34,401 bases of DNA from Hylemonella sp. UBA6679 (GCA_002454975.1 DKJZ01000095.1:1-34401), one strand, 5' to 3'; counted from the stretch's first letter, positions 7,496 through 15,192 are shown. Made by a program: numbers and translations. The notes: generated by a model from the sequence alone, not told the origin.

Positions 7496-8790
7496 ACACG
7501 GGCTTGCTGGTGCTGCTGGCCACGCTGGCACTGCTGTTGGTGCTGCGCGCGCCCATTGGCCTGGCCATGCTGTGCGGCGGCATTGCTTACCTGGGCGTCA
7601 CAGGGCAAGACATGGGCCTGGTGGCCGAGCAGGTGCTGGGCGGCCTCATGGGCAGCTATGTGCTGCTGGCGGTGCCTTTGTTTATTTTTGCCGCCAACCT
7701 CATGAACGCTGGCACGGTGAGTGAGCGCTTGTTTGCCCTTTCGCACCTGCTGGTGGGCCGCTGGCGCGCCGGGCTGGCGCAGGTGGACATTGTGGTGAGC
7801 GTGATTTTTTCCGGCATGAGCGGCAGCGCCATTGCCGATGCGGCGGGCCCAGGCCTGGTGACGCTCAAGCAAATGCTGGCCAAGCCGCACTACACGCCTG
7901 GGTTTGCTGGCGCGGTGGTGGTGGCCAGTGCCACCATTGGCCCCATCATCCCGCCTTCGATCCCGATGGTGATTTACGCCCTGGTGTCGGGCACCTCGGT
8001 GGGGGCGCTGTTTTTGGGTGGCCTGCTGCCGGGCTTGCTCATGGCGGGCTTGCTCATGCTGGGTGTGCACCTGATGGCGGTGCGCCGTGGCATTCCTGCT
8101 GAGGCGCCCGTGGCCAAGGGCGAGCGGCGGCGCACGCTGTGGCGCGGCTTGCTGCCTTTGAGCCTGCCCGTGGTTTTGCTCGGTGGCATTTACAGCGGCG
8201 CTTTCACGCCCACCGAAGCTGCTGCGGTGGCAGCCATGCACGCGCTGCTGTTGGCGACTCACTACAAAGCGTTGAACCTGCGCGCCTTGTACGGCGTGAT
8301 GCTCGAGACCGTGCGCGCCAGCACGGTGGTCACGCTCATCATTGCTGCGGCTTACCTGCTGAACTACGCGTTTGCGGCTGAAGGCGTGCCGGCCCAGTTG
8401 GCGCAGTGGGTGGCGGGGCTGCAGCTCTCACCGTGGCAGTTTTTGCTGCTGGTCAACGCGGTGTTTTTGGTGCTGGGCTGTTTTCTGGATGTGTCGGTGA
8501 TGCTGCTGGTGTTTGTGCCCATGCTGATTCCAGCGGCGCGCGCCTTGGGCATCGACCTGGTGCACTTTGGCGTGGTGGTCGTGGTCAACATGATGATTGG
8601 GCTGGTGACACCGCCCTTTGGCATGCTGCTGTTTGTCACCAACGCCTTGAGCGGCATTCCCGTGCGCGACATGGTGCGCGAGGGCTGGGTGTTTTTGGTG
8701 ATGCTGCTGCTTGCCTTGGCGCTCATCACCTTTGTGCCCAGCCTGGTGCTGTGGCTGCCCCACAGCATGGGCTACGTGACCGGCGCTTGA
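7492..8790 (+). CDS. dctM: TRAP transporter large permease DctM
   Basis: A 432-residue inner-membrane protein with about 11-12 hydrophobic helices, the ion-coupled transport subunit of the TRAP system. Typical DctM blocks are VPLFIFAANLMNAG, IFSGMSGSAIADAAGPG, ASATIGPIIPPSIPMVIYA, GAFTPTEAAAVAA, and near the end NMMIGLVTPPFGMLLFV. Length is normal for the family. It is the last gene of the dctPQM operon, and its stop lies two bases from the stop of the convergent metW, leaving no room for a hairpin terminator between them. Confidence 0.94.
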   Translation: MNTGLLVLLATLALLLVLRAPIGLAMLCGGIAYLGVTGQDMGLVAEQVLGGLMGSYVLLAVPLFIFAANLMNAGTVSERLFALSHLLVGRWRAGLAQVDIVVSVIFSGMSGSAIADAAGPGLVTLKQMLAKPHYTPGFAGAVVVASATIGPIIPPSIPMVIYALVSGTSVGALFLGGLLPGLLMAGLLMLGVHLMAVRRGIPAEAPVAKGERRRTLWRGLLPLSLPVVLLGGIYSGAFTPTEAAAVAAMHALLLATHYKALNLRALYGVMLETVRASTVVTLIIAAAYLLNYAFAAEGVPAQLAQWVAGLQLSPWQFLLLVNAVFLVLGCFLDVSVMLLVFVPMLIPAARALGIDLVHFGVVVVVNMMIGLVTPPFGMLLFVTNALSGIPVRDMVREGWVFLVMLLLALALITFVPSLVLWLPHSMGYVTGA

Positions 8791-8792
8791 AT

Positions 8793-9374
8793 TCAGCGTG
8801 AGAACTTCAGCACCGTGGTGCTGGCCAACAAGTTAGGCGCCAGGGTCACGCGCTGGCCACGGTGCACACCGAAGTTGTCCAGCACCTTGAGGCCGTTGCT
8901 CAGCGCCAAATCCAGCAGGTCCACGTGCGTGCCCACCCGGATGTTGGGCGTGTCGTACCACTGAAACGGCAAACGTTTGGTCACCGGCATGCGCCCAAGC
9001 AGCACGCTCAAGCGGTTGGGCCAGTGCGCAAAATTAGGAAACGACACGATGCCCACACGCCCCACGCGCGCGGTTTCGCGCAGCACTACCGACGCGTTGC
9101 GCAGGTGTTGCAAGGTGTCGCTTTGCAGCACCACATCAAAGCTTTGGTCGTCGAACATGTCCAGCCCCTCGTCGAGGTTGAGCTGAATCACGTTCACGCC
9201 ACGCTGCACGCAGGCCAGCACATTGGCGTCATCAAGCTCCACGCCGTAACCGCTGCAGCCGCGCGTGGCTTGCAAATGCGCGAGCATGGCACCGTTGCCG
9301 CAACCCAAATCCAGCACGCGCGAGCCTGGGGGCACCAGCTCGGCCAGCACCTTCATGGTGAGGTCGTCAGTCAC
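8793..9374 (-). CDS. metW: Methionine biosynthesis protein MetW
   Basis: A 193-residue class I SAM-methyltransferase-fold protein. Motif I reads VLDLGCGNGAML near residue 20, with the acidic YGVELDD strand after it and FDVVLQSDTLQHL as the motif IV region. The tail FPNFAHWPNRLSVLLGRMPVTKRLPFQWYDTPNIR is characteristic of MetW. MetW partners MetX; in proteobacteria it is reported to be needed for full homoserine acyltransferase activity. The start is GTG: its GTGA overlaps the TGA of metX, and no better start exists. It shares the SAM-II riboswitch leader of metX. Confidence 0.93.
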   Translation of the reverse strand: MTDDLTMKVLAELVPPGSRVLDLGCGNGAMLAHLQATRGCSGYGVELDDANVLACVQRGVNVIQLNLDEGLDMFDDQSFDVVLQSDTLQHLRNASVVLRETARVGRVGIVSFPNFAHWPNRLSVLLGRMPVTKRLPFQWYDTPNIRVGTHVDLLDLALSNGLKVLDNFGVHRGQRVTLAPNLLASTTVLKFSR

Positions 9375-10528
9375 AGCACCTCTCCCATATTGACGCCCAC
9401 TTTGCTCTCAAAATAAGAGCGCACCAGCCCCATGTAGCGTGGGTCTTCGAGCAAAAAGGCATCATGGCCGTGGGGCGCATCGATCTCGGCATAGCTCACC
9501 TCCCGGCGGTTGTCCACCAGGGCTTTGACGATCTCGCGGCTGCGCGCAGGGCTGAAGCGCCAGTCGGTGGTGAAGCTCACCACCAAAAACTTGCATCGGG
9601 TGTGGGCCAGAGCTTGGGTGAGGTAGCCGCCGTGCGCACGGGCCGGGTCGAAATAATCCAGCGCGCGGGTGATGAGCAAATAGGTGTTGGCGTCAAAGTA
9701 CTCGCTGAACTTGTCGCCCTGGTAACGCAGGTAGCTCTCAATTTCAAACTCCACATCTTGGGTGGAGAACTTGTAATCGCGTTCAGACTGGGTGGCTGTG
9801 ACGGCATCGCGCAGCTTGCGGCCAAATTTTGCGTTCATCACATCGTCGCTCAGGTACGTGATGTGCCCAATCATGCGGGCAATGCGCAAGCCGCGTTTGG
9901 GCACCACGCCATGGGCATAAAAATGCCCGCCATGAAAGTCGGGGTCGGTCACGATGGCGCGGCGCGCCACTTCGTTGAAGGCGATGTTTTCTGCGTTCAA
10001 GTTTGGCGCGCTGGCCACCACCACCGCATGCCGGACGCGTTGTGGGTACTGCAGCGTCCAGCTCAGGGTTTGCATGCCGCCCAAACTGCCGCCCATGACG
10101 GCAGCCAATGTCTGAATCCCCAAGCCATCGAGCAGCCTGGCTTGGGCGTTGACCCAGTCTTCCACCGTGACCACCGGAAAATCAGCGCCATAAACGCGCC
10201 CGGTGTCGGGGTTGAGGTGCATGGGGCCGGTTGAGCCAAAGCACGAACCCAGGTTGTTCACACCAATGACAAAGAACTTGTTGGTGTCCACCGGCTTGCC
10301 CGGGCCAATCATGTTGTCCCACCAGCCTTCGCTTTTGGGCTGGCCTTCGTACACGCCGGCCACATGGTGCGAGGCGTTGAGCGCGTGGCAAATCAGCACC
10401 GCATTGGACTTATTCTCGTTGAGCGTGCCGTAGGTCTCGTAGCTGAGGTGGTAGTTGCGAATCGACGCCCCACTTTGCAAAGGCAAAGCGGCTTCAAAGT
10501 GCATCGACTGAGGGTGGGCGATCAACAT
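9371..10528 (-). CDS. metX: Homoserine O-acyltransferase MetX
   Basis: A 385-residue alpha/beta-hydrolase enzyme that acylates L-homoserine at the start of methionine synthesis. Visible motifs: HALNASHHVAGVY, GSCFGSTGP, the nucleophile elbow GGSLGGMQ, FSPARSREIV with its aspartate at TDWRFS, and the catalytic histidine in DAPHGHDAFL. Whether the acyl donor is acetyl-CoA or succinyl-CoA cannot be decided safely from family name; many proteobacterial MetX proteins use succinyl-CoA. Start: MLIAHPQSMHF at 10528, with GGAG about 12 bases upstream. A longer in-frame reading to 10663 would translate through the terminator and riboswitch and is rejected. Forms an operon with metW. Confidence 0.93.
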   Translation of the reverse strand: MLIAHPQSMHFEAALPLQSGASIRNYHLSYETYGTLNENKSNAVLICHALNASHHVAGVYEGQPKSEGWWDNMIGPGKPVDTNKFFVIGVNNLGSCFGSTGPMHLNPDTGRVYGADFPVVTVEDWVNAQARLLDGLGIQTLAAVMGGSLGGMQTLSWTLQYPQRVRHAVVVASAPNLNAENIAFNEVARRAIVTDPDFHGGHFYAHGVVPKRGLRIARMIGHITYLSDDVMNAKFGRKLRDAVTATQSERDYKFSTQDVEFEIESYLRYQGDKFSEYFDANTYLLITRALDYFDPARAHGGYLTQALAHTRCKFLVVSFTTDWRFSPARSREIVKALVDNRREVSYAEIDAPHGHDAFLLEDPRYMGLVRSYFESKVGVNMGEVL

Positions 10529-10542
10529 CGCGGCAAGCTGCT

Positions 10543-10584
10543 CCAAAAAACAAAAAACCCGGCTCAGCAAAAGCAGGGCCGGGT
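10543..10584 (-). terminator. Intrinsic terminator in the metXW leader
   Basis: On the minus strand a 7-bp stem ACCCGGC / GCCGGGT (10584-10578 with 10563-10557) is followed at once by TTTTTTGTTTTTT. It lies between the SAM-II-like element and the metX ATG, only 15 bases before the start. That position fits a ligand-controlled transcription terminator rather than the end of another gene, since no gene ends here. Confidence 0.85.
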
Positions 10585-10601
10585 ATCGCAGGGAGACACT
10601 T

Positions 10602-10682
10602 GCCTTCTTTAGCTGAACTTCGGGGTGTGCAAACCATGGCTGGCTTGACCCCGGCGCCCGCAATCTGGTTCAAATCGGCGCA
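10602..10682 (-). promoter_or_regulatory. SAM-II (SAM_alpha) riboswitch controlling metX-metW
   Basis: Read on the minus strand, stem P1 is GCGCC (10681-10677) with GGCGC (10658-10654). Its loop GATTTGAACCAGATTGCG matches the conserved SAM-II loop almost base for base. Downstream GCTAAAGAAGG (10613-10603) matches the conserved 3' strand that folds back into a pseudoknot, with AACC of the loop able to pair with the terminal AAGG region. Between them sits an extra hairpin, CGGGG (10653-10649) with CCCCG (10625-10621), making the linker longer than in compact examples. SAM-II elements are known upstream of metX in alpha- and betaproteobacteria and switch genes off when S-adenosylmethionine is abundant. 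The intrinsic terminator directly after it fits that logic. Confidence 0.85.
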
Positions 10683-10689
10683 TGCAACA

Positions 10690-10695
10690 AGTATA
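10690..10695 (-). promoter_or_regulatory. Candidate -10 box for metXW
   Basis: TATACT on the minus strand lies about seven bases before the 5' stem of the riboswitch, where a transcription start would place the aptamer at the very 5' end of the mRNA. No good -35 hexamer is seen at 16-18 bp, so this rests mainly on position. Confidence 0.45.
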
Positions 10696-10859
10696 AAACG
10701 AAGTGCTCAAGGCGTTGGTGTTTTGATCACTTGCTAAGCCCCCTACTTGCGGCGGATGGCAGCGCTGTTTGTGCCCAGCGCCTGTGCGGGCCCAGACAAC
10801 GCCCGACTTCGGTGCAAAAAACCCACAAACAGCACCACAAGCCAGCACCACACAGGTTT

Positions 10860-10875
10860 TGGCCTGAAAATTGCT
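10860..10875 (+). promoter_or_regulatory. Sigma-54 (-24/-12) promoter for amt
   Basis: TGGCCTGAAAATTGCT matches the RpoN consensus TGGCAC-N5-TTGC, with GG and GC exactly 12 bases apart. It lies 70 bp before the amt start codon. A GGTGCGCACC palindrome at 10883-10892 resembles back-to-back NtrC half-sites (GCACC/GGTGC) but sits near the expected transcription start rather than upstream. Nitrogen-limited expression through NtrC is inferred. Confidence 0.75.
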
Positions 10876-10945
10876 TGTTTTTGGTGCGCACCCAATTTTT
10901 CGGTATTTACGCACCAACAACGAGCATTTTTACGAAGAGGTTCAC

Positions 10946-12148
10946 ATGGAAGCACTAAAACAGGGCGCGGACACCCTGTTCATCCTCCTTGGCGCCATCA
11001 TGGTTTTGGCCATGCACGCCGGTTTTGCGTTTCTGGAGCTCGGCACCGTGCGCCGCAAAAACCAGGTCAACGCATTGGTCAAAATCCTGGTGGACTTCTC
11101 GGTCTCCACGGTGGTTTACTTTTTGGTGGGCTACAGCGTGGCCTACGGCACCAGCTTTTTGATTGGCGCTGAACAGCTCGTGGCCAAGAGCGGCTACGAC
11201 CTGGTGAAGTTTTTCTTCCTGCTGACCTTTGCGGCCGCCATCCCGGCCATCATTTCTGGCGGTATTGCCGAGCGCGCCAAGTTTTGGCCGCAGCTGCTGG
11301 CCACGGCACTGGTGGTGGGCGTGATTTACCCCTTCTTTGAGGGCATCGCCTGGAACCAGCACTTCGGCATCCAAGCGTGGATCAAGGCCCTCACCGGCGA
11401 AGAGTTTCACGACTTTGCCGGCAGCGTGGTGGTGCATGCCGTGGGCGGCTGGATTGCCTTGCCCGCTGTGCTGTTGCTCGGTGCGCGCAGCAACCGCTAC
11501 CGCAAAGACGGCGCGATCTCGGCGCACCCACCTTCGAGCATTCCGTTTTTGGCGCTGGGCGCCTGGATTTTGATTGTGGGCTGGTTCGGCTTTAACGTGA
11601 TGAGCGCGCAAATGCTCGACAAAATCTCGGGCCTGGTGGCGGTCAACTCCCTCATGGCCATGGTGGGCGGCACCTTGGTGGCCTTGCTCATGGGCAAGAA
11701 CGACCCGGGTTTTGTGCACAACGGCCCCCTGGCAGGCTTGGTGGCGGTGTGCGCCGGCTCTGACCTGATGCACCCCCTGGGCGCGCTGGTGGTGGGCGGT
11801 GTGGCCGGTGCTATTTTTGTGCTGATGTTCACCCTCACGCAAAACAAATGGAAAGTCGACGACGTGTTGGGCGTGTGGCCTCTGCACGGCCTGTGCGGCA
11901 CCTGGGGCGGCATTGCCGCAGGCATTTTCGGCAGCCAAGCCCTGGGCGGCTTGGGCGGCGTGACCGTGACTGGCCAGCTCATTGGCACGGCCATGGGTGT
12001 GGCCTGGGCCTTGGTGGGCGGGTTCGCGGTGTACGGCTTGCTCAAAGCCACCATGGGGTTGCGCATGAGCCAAGAAGAAGAGTTTGACGGGGCCGACCTG
12101 GCCATCCACAAAATCAGCGCTTCGCCAGAACGCGAAACCAACTGGTAA
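10946..12148 (+). CDS. amt: Ammonium transporter (Amt family)
   Basis: A 400-residue inner-membrane channel for ammonium with about 11 helices. The pore's twin histidines are visible in VVHAVGGW and WPLHGLCGTWGG. Other family blocks are GFAFLELGTVRRKNQVNALVK at the N-terminus, AERAKFWPQL, and AGLVAVCAGSDLMHPLGALVVGG. The start MEALKQG at 10946 has a purine-rich GAAGAGG site upstream; an in-frame reading from 10871 would begin inside the promoter and is rejected. No glnK partner lies beside it, although a PII-like gene sits about 2 kb downstream with a different transporter. A strong terminator follows. Confidence 0.94.
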   Translation: MEALKQGADTLFILLGAIMVLAMHAGFAFLELGTVRRKNQVNALVKILVDFSVSTVVYFLVGYSVAYGTSFLIGAEQLVAKSGYDLVKFFFLLTFAAAIPAIISGGIAERAKFWPQLLATALVVGVIYPFFEGIAWNQHFGIQAWIKALTGEEFHDFAGSVVVHAVGGWIALPAVLLLGARSNRYRKDGAISAHPPSSIPFLALGAWILIVGWFGFNVMSAQMLDKISGLVAVNSLMAMVGGTLVALLMGKNDPGFVHNGPLAGLVAVCAGSDLMHPLGALVVGGVAGAIFVLMFTLTQNKWKVDDVLGVWPLHGLCGTWGGIAAGIFGSQALGGLGGVTVTGQLIGTAMGVAWALVGGFAVYGLLKATMGLRMSQEEEFDGADLAIHKISASPERETNW

Positions 12149-12204
12149 GGTTTTTCACCAGCCCCCAGCCCGTAGGGGCTGGTCTGCGCTGACCCAGACT
12201 GGAT

Positions 12205-12233
12205 AACGCCTGCAGTTGCAGGCGTTGTTTTTT
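12205..12233 (+). terminator. Intrinsic terminator of amt
   Basis: A 10-bp perfect stem AACGCCTGCA (12205-12214) / TGCAGGCGTT (12217-12226) is followed by G and six T. A second hairpin just upstream, CCAGCCCC (12158-12165) / GGGGCTGG (12175-12182), has no T-run and may assist. Confidence 0.88.
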
Positions 12234-12480
12234 GTGCGTCTTTTTCGGGTTTTTGCGCAAAGTTTGAGAAATTGCAAGCTAAATTGCCCTTTAAAACCTG
12301 ATGTTCCTTGTTGATTTACCACCAAACCCAGGTAACTGACGCATAATGTGTTAGCTGTTTTTTTGAGCAGCTTTTTAGTTTGCGGTGTTTCAGTCGGTTT
12401 CGCGTCTTGAGAATTCTTCACTGGTTTGTTGATTGCGGCTCTGTGACCCATCGCTTTTTGAGTCTTTTTAGGAGTCCCGC
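12234..12480 (+). other. Leader and promoter region of the first RRM gene
   Basis: About 250 bases with no gene. The sequence is richer in A+T than the coding DNA around it. No promoter with both boxes could be fixed: TTGATT and TAACTG lie 16 bases apart near 12312-12340, a poor match. The last 37 bases (TGACCCATCGC, a T-rich run, then AGGAGTCCCGC before ATG) recur before the second RRM gene, which suggests shared translation control or descent from one duplication. Confidence 0.5.
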
Positions 12481-12903
12481 ATGGGCAACAAACTTTACGT
12501 GGGCAACCTGCCCTACGCGTTCCGCGACAACGATCTGCAACAGGCTTTCAGCCAATACGGCAACGTTTCCAGCGCCAAAGTCATGATGGAGCGCGACACT
12601 GGTCGCTCCAAAGGCTTCGGTTTTGTGGAAATGGGCAGCGATGCTGAAGCACAAGCTGCTATCTCCGGCATGAACGGTCAACAATTCGGCGGTCGTGGCC
12701 TGGTGGTCAACGAAGCCCGTCCGATGGAACCCCGTCCTCCCCGCACCGGCGGCTACGGCGGCGGCGGTGGTGGCGGCTACGGTGGTGGTGGCGGCGGTTA
12801 CGGCGGTGGCCGTGAAGGCGGCGGCGGCTACGGTGGTGGCGGTGGCGGTCGTCGCGAAGGCGGCGGTGGTGGCTACGGCGGCGGTGGCCGTGGTGGTTAC
12901 TGA
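12481..12903 (+). CDS. RRM-domain glycine-rich RNA-binding protein (copy 1)
   Basis: A 140-residue protein of one RNA-recognition motif and a glycine-rich tail. RNP2 (KLYVGNLPY, 3-11) and RNP1 (KGFGFVEM, about 44-51) are both intact with their aromatic residues. After RPMEPRPPR (about 79-87) the chain becomes GGYGGGG repeats with Arg interspersed (RGG-like), typical of the cyanobacterial and betaproteobacterial Rbp family, thought to act as RNA chaperones, often in cold or stress. The start has a perfect AGGAG site 7 bases upstream. The protein is paralogous to the gene 300 bp downstream. Confidence 0.92.
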   Translation: MGNKLYVGNLPYAFRDNDLQQAFSQYGNVSSAKVMMERDTGRSKGFGFVEMGSDAEAQAAISGMNGQQFGGRGLVVNEARPMEPRPPRTGGYGGGGGGGYGGGGGGYGGGREGGGGYGGGGGGRREGGGGGYGGGGRGGY

Positions 12904-12940
12904 TCTGTCCTGAGCGACAAGGTCAACACCTTTCCAATCA

Positions 12941-12963
12941 AAAGGGCCGCAAGGCCCTTTTTT
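12941..12963 (+). terminator. Intrinsic terminator of RRM copy 1
   Basis: Stem AAAGGGCC (12941-12948) / GGCCCTTT (12953-12960) with a GCAA tetraloop, running into six T. This is a textbook terminator and shows the two RRM genes are separate transcription units. Confidence 0.92.
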
Positions 12964-13195
12964 CATGCCTGCGCGGTTGCGCACAGCACCCGCAGCGCCC
13001 ATGCCTTGCGATGCATCAAGCTTGGGCGGCACCGAGCCTGGGTCTAAGCGTCAATCCGACTTGTTGCGCGGGCGTTTCTGTGGCAAAAAGTTGTTTGTTC
13101 GCAAGAACGAGGATTGCGGTGACCTGTCGATTCCGGAGCTTTGCTGCGTTTGAGTGACCCCATCGCGTGTTTCATCTTTTTCAGGAGTCCCTTGC

Positions 13196-13771
13196 ATGGG
13201 TAACAAACTCTACGTCGGCAATTTGCCATATTCCGTACGCGACAACGATTTGCAGCAGACCTTCAGCCAGTTCGGCAGCGTCACCAGCGCCAAAGTGATG
13301 ATGGAGCGCGACACCGGTCGCTCCAAAGGCTTTGGTTTTGTCGAAATGGGGGACGACGCGCAAGCGCAAGCCGCCATTGCTGGCATGCACGGTCAAGACC
13401 TGCACGGTCGCAACCTGGTCGTCAACGAAGCCCGCCCCATGGAGCCACGCCCGCCCCGCAGTGGCGGTAATGGCGGCGGCTATGGTGGCGGTGGTGGGGG
13501 CTACGGCGGCGGGGGTGGTTATGGAGGCGGCCGACGTGAAGGCGGCGGCGGTTACGGGGGGGGTGGCGGTGGCGGTTATGGCGCAAGCAATTACGCCAAC
13601 CTCAGAGAAGGTGGTGCTTGGGGTGAGCAGCGCAACGACCGTGGCTATGGCGATCGCCATGACCGCGGGGGCGACCGGCCAGATCGCAGCTACGGCGATG
13701 GGCAAGACGGCGGTTTTCGCAGCCCTTATGGCAACCCACGCGGCGGTGGGGGCGGGCGCCGCGGCTATTGA
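13196..13771 (+). CDS. RRM-domain glycine-rich RNA-binding protein (copy 2)
   Basis: A 191-residue paralogue of the preceding RRM protein. Its first 90 residues are very close to copy 1 (same RNP2 KLYVGNLPY and RNP1 KGFGFVEM). The tail is longer: a GGYGGGG section, then a distinct Arg/Asp/Tyr-rich part (YGDRHDRGGDRPDRSYGDG) and a final PRGGGGGRRGY. The start is the ATG at 13196 behind AGGAG; an in-frame reading from 13154 would begin inside the shared leader and is rejected. The long disordered tail could favour RNA binding in bulk or condensate formation, which is inference. Its own terminator follows. Confidence 0.9.
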   Translation: MGNKLYVGNLPYSVRDNDLQQTFSQFGSVTSAKVMMERDTGRSKGFGFVEMGDDAQAQAAIAGMHGQDLHGRNLVVNEARPMEPRPPRSGGNGGGYGGGGGGYGGGGGYGGGRREGGGGYGGGGGGGYGASNYANLREGGAWGEQRNDRGYGDRHDRGGDRPDRSYGDGQDGGFRSPYGNPRGGGGGRRGY

Positions 13772-13794
13772 GCCCGCTTTTTAAGCGTAAAAGC

Positions 13795-13818
13795 AACAGG
13801 CCCCGACAGGGGCCTGTT
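13795..13818 (+). terminator. Terminator between RRM copy 2 and the convergent PII-like gene
   Basis: A 10-bp stem AACAGGCCCC (13795-13804) / GGGGCCTGTT (13809-13818) with loop GACA, followed by a short T-rich stretch on the plus strand and CTTTT on the minus strand. It could serve both converging units. Confidence 0.8.
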
Positions 13819-13873
13819 TCATTTGCGATGCCCACACAGCATGGTGCTCAACGGGCAAGTCATCAGGTCAAGG

Positions 13874-14182
13874 TTAAAACTTCTCGGGCCGCAGCACCTG
13901 CACATCGGCAAAAAACAAGGTCAGGCCGTAGTGCGGGGCGTAGGTGGCCAGCACGTGGCGGGCAATCTGGTCGGCCACGTGGGCCTCGCAAATCACCTTC
14001 ATTTCGATGGTGCGGTCGGCCTCCCAGTGGCCTTCACGGGTGGCGTACTCGCTGCCGCCCCGCACATCGTGCACGGTGTAGCCGTGCGCACCGGCTTGGC
14101 GCACATCGGCCACCAAGCGTTTTTCAAGAATGGCCTCGGCAATGATGACCAGCAGTTGACGGGCGTGTTTGTTCATGTTCAT
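13874..14182 (-). CDS. sbtB: PII-like signalling protein, SbtB type
   Basis: A 102-residue PII-superfamily protein. The PII-like core shows in LVADVRQAGAHGYTVHDVRGG, where GxxGxTVxxVxG is the nucleotide-binding loop signature, and in IEMKVICEAHVADQIARHV. The classic uridylylated tyrosine loop of GlnB/GlnK is not present, and no C-terminal CGPxGC redox motif is seen. In cyanobacteria SbtB binds adenyl nucleotides including cAMP and regulates the bicarbonate carrier SbtA, encoded here directly upstream. The ATG at 14182 overlaps the sbtA TGA (ATGA), supporting this start; a second ATG two codons on is possible. The pairing makes the functional call strong, though regulation here is inferred. 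Confidence 0.85.
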   Translation of the reverse strand: MNMNKHARQLLVIIAEAILEKRLVADVRQAGAHGYTVHDVRGGSEYATREGHWEADRTIEMKVICEAHVADQIARHVLATYAPHYGLTLFFADVQVLRPEKF

Positions 14183-15135
14183 CGCATCCAACGCATGAGA
14201 CTTTGACACATTTCAAAGTACAGGGGGATGCCCACCACAATGTTGAAAGGAAACGTCACGCCCAACGCAGCCGTGATGGACAAACCCGCATTGGCCTGGG
14301 GCACCGCGATGCGCATGGCCGTGGGCGCGGCAATGTAGCTGGCACTGGCGGCCAGGGCCGCCATCACAGTCACGCCACCCAGGCTCAGGCCCATCACAAC
14401 ACCAGCGAGCGCACCCAGCACCGACAAGCCCACCGGCGCGAGCAAAGCAAAACCCACCAGCTTGAGGCCGTGCTGGCGCAAGTCACCCAAACGCGCACCG
14501 GCCACCAGGCCCAACTCGAGCAAAAACAGCGCAAGCACGCCCTTGAAGGGGTCGATGAACACGTTTTTAATCGGCGCAGTGCCGGCCTCGCCCATGAAAG
14601 CACCAATCAACAAGCCACCCACCAGCAGCAACACCGACTTGCCTAGAAACACATCGTGGGCGAGTTCGCGCCAGTTCAGCGTGTCGCTTTGCATGCCTCG
14701 GCGGGCCAGCAAAATACCGGCAATCAGGCCGGGGGCCTCCATCAAGGCGACCCACAAGGCGGCGTGGCTTTCGACCTCCACACCGCGTTTTTGCAAAAAG
14801 CTGTTGGCCACGGCAAAGGTCACCACGCTGACCGAGCCGTAATGCGCCGCCAGGGCGGCACTGTCAACCGCGTTCAGCCCCAAGCGGCGCAGCACCGGCA
14901 CCAGCACAAACGGGATGGCAAAGCCCAAGGCCAGGCACACGGCCACTTGCGGGGCCAGGTCGAGCAAGGACTGCTTGCTCATCTCGATGCCGCCCTTCAA
15001 GCCGATGGCCAGCAAGAGGTAAATCGAGAGGGTTTCGTACAGGGCCTCGGGCAGGCGCAAATCGCTCTTAAAGCATTTGGCCGCCACACCCAGGATGAAA
15101 AAAAGCACGACCACATCAAGCATGGCTGCCATCAT
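14179..15135 (-). CDS. sbtA: Sodium-dependent bicarbonate transporter, SbtA family
   Basis: A 318-residue inner-membrane protein with about ten helices in two inverted halves, of the SbtA (DUF897) family. Recognisable blocks: the first helix with KCFKSDLRLPEALYETLSIYLLLAIGLKGG, the substrate-loop region HYGSVSVVTFAVA in the first half, and its counterpart AALAASASYIAAPTAMRIAVPQANA in the second. In cyanobacteria SbtA imports bicarbonate with sodium at high affinity. Non-cyanobacterial homologues are common but less studied. It is followed with overlap by an SbtB-like regulator, the same order as in cyanobacteria. ATG at 15135 is used; a second ATG four codons on is also possible. Confidence 0.87.
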   Translation of the reverse strand: MMAAMLDVVVLFFILGVAAKCFKSDLRLPEALYETLSIYLLLAIGLKGGIEMSKQSLLDLAPQVAVCLALGFAIPFVLVPVLRRLGLNAVDSAALAAHYGSVSVVTFAVANSFLQKRGVEVESHAALWVALMEAPGLIAGILLARRGMQSDTLNWRELAHDVFLGKSVLLLVGGLLIGAFMGEAGTAPIKNVFIDPFKGVLALFLLELGLVAGARLGDLRQHGLKLVGFALLAPVGLSVLGALAGVVMGLSLGGVTVMAALAASASYIAAPTAMRIAVPQANAGLSITAALGVTFPFNIVVGIPLYFEMCQSLMRWMR

Positions 15136-15192
15136 CCGGCAAAAGCATAAAACTGATGGTTTGTGGGCCTAAGCCACACGCGCAGACCCGGG

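Noticed and set aside
10529..10663. N-terminal extension of MetX by 45 codons
   Set aside because: It would translate the intrinsic terminator and part of the riboswitch; the ATG at 10528 gives the usual MetX N-terminus.
10731..10945. Short open frames before amt
   Set aside because: They overlap the sigma-54 promoter and have no family features or plausible start sites.
12760..12900. Regularly repeated GGC/GGT-rich units, considered as a CRISPR-like or tandem repeat array
   Set aside because: The repeats are codons of the glycine-rich tail of an RRM protein; there are no spacers of constant length.
15150..15180. Hairpin GTGGGC/GCCAC between lptC and sbtA as a terminator
   Set aside because: The stem is short and bulged and there is no convincing T-run in either direction.
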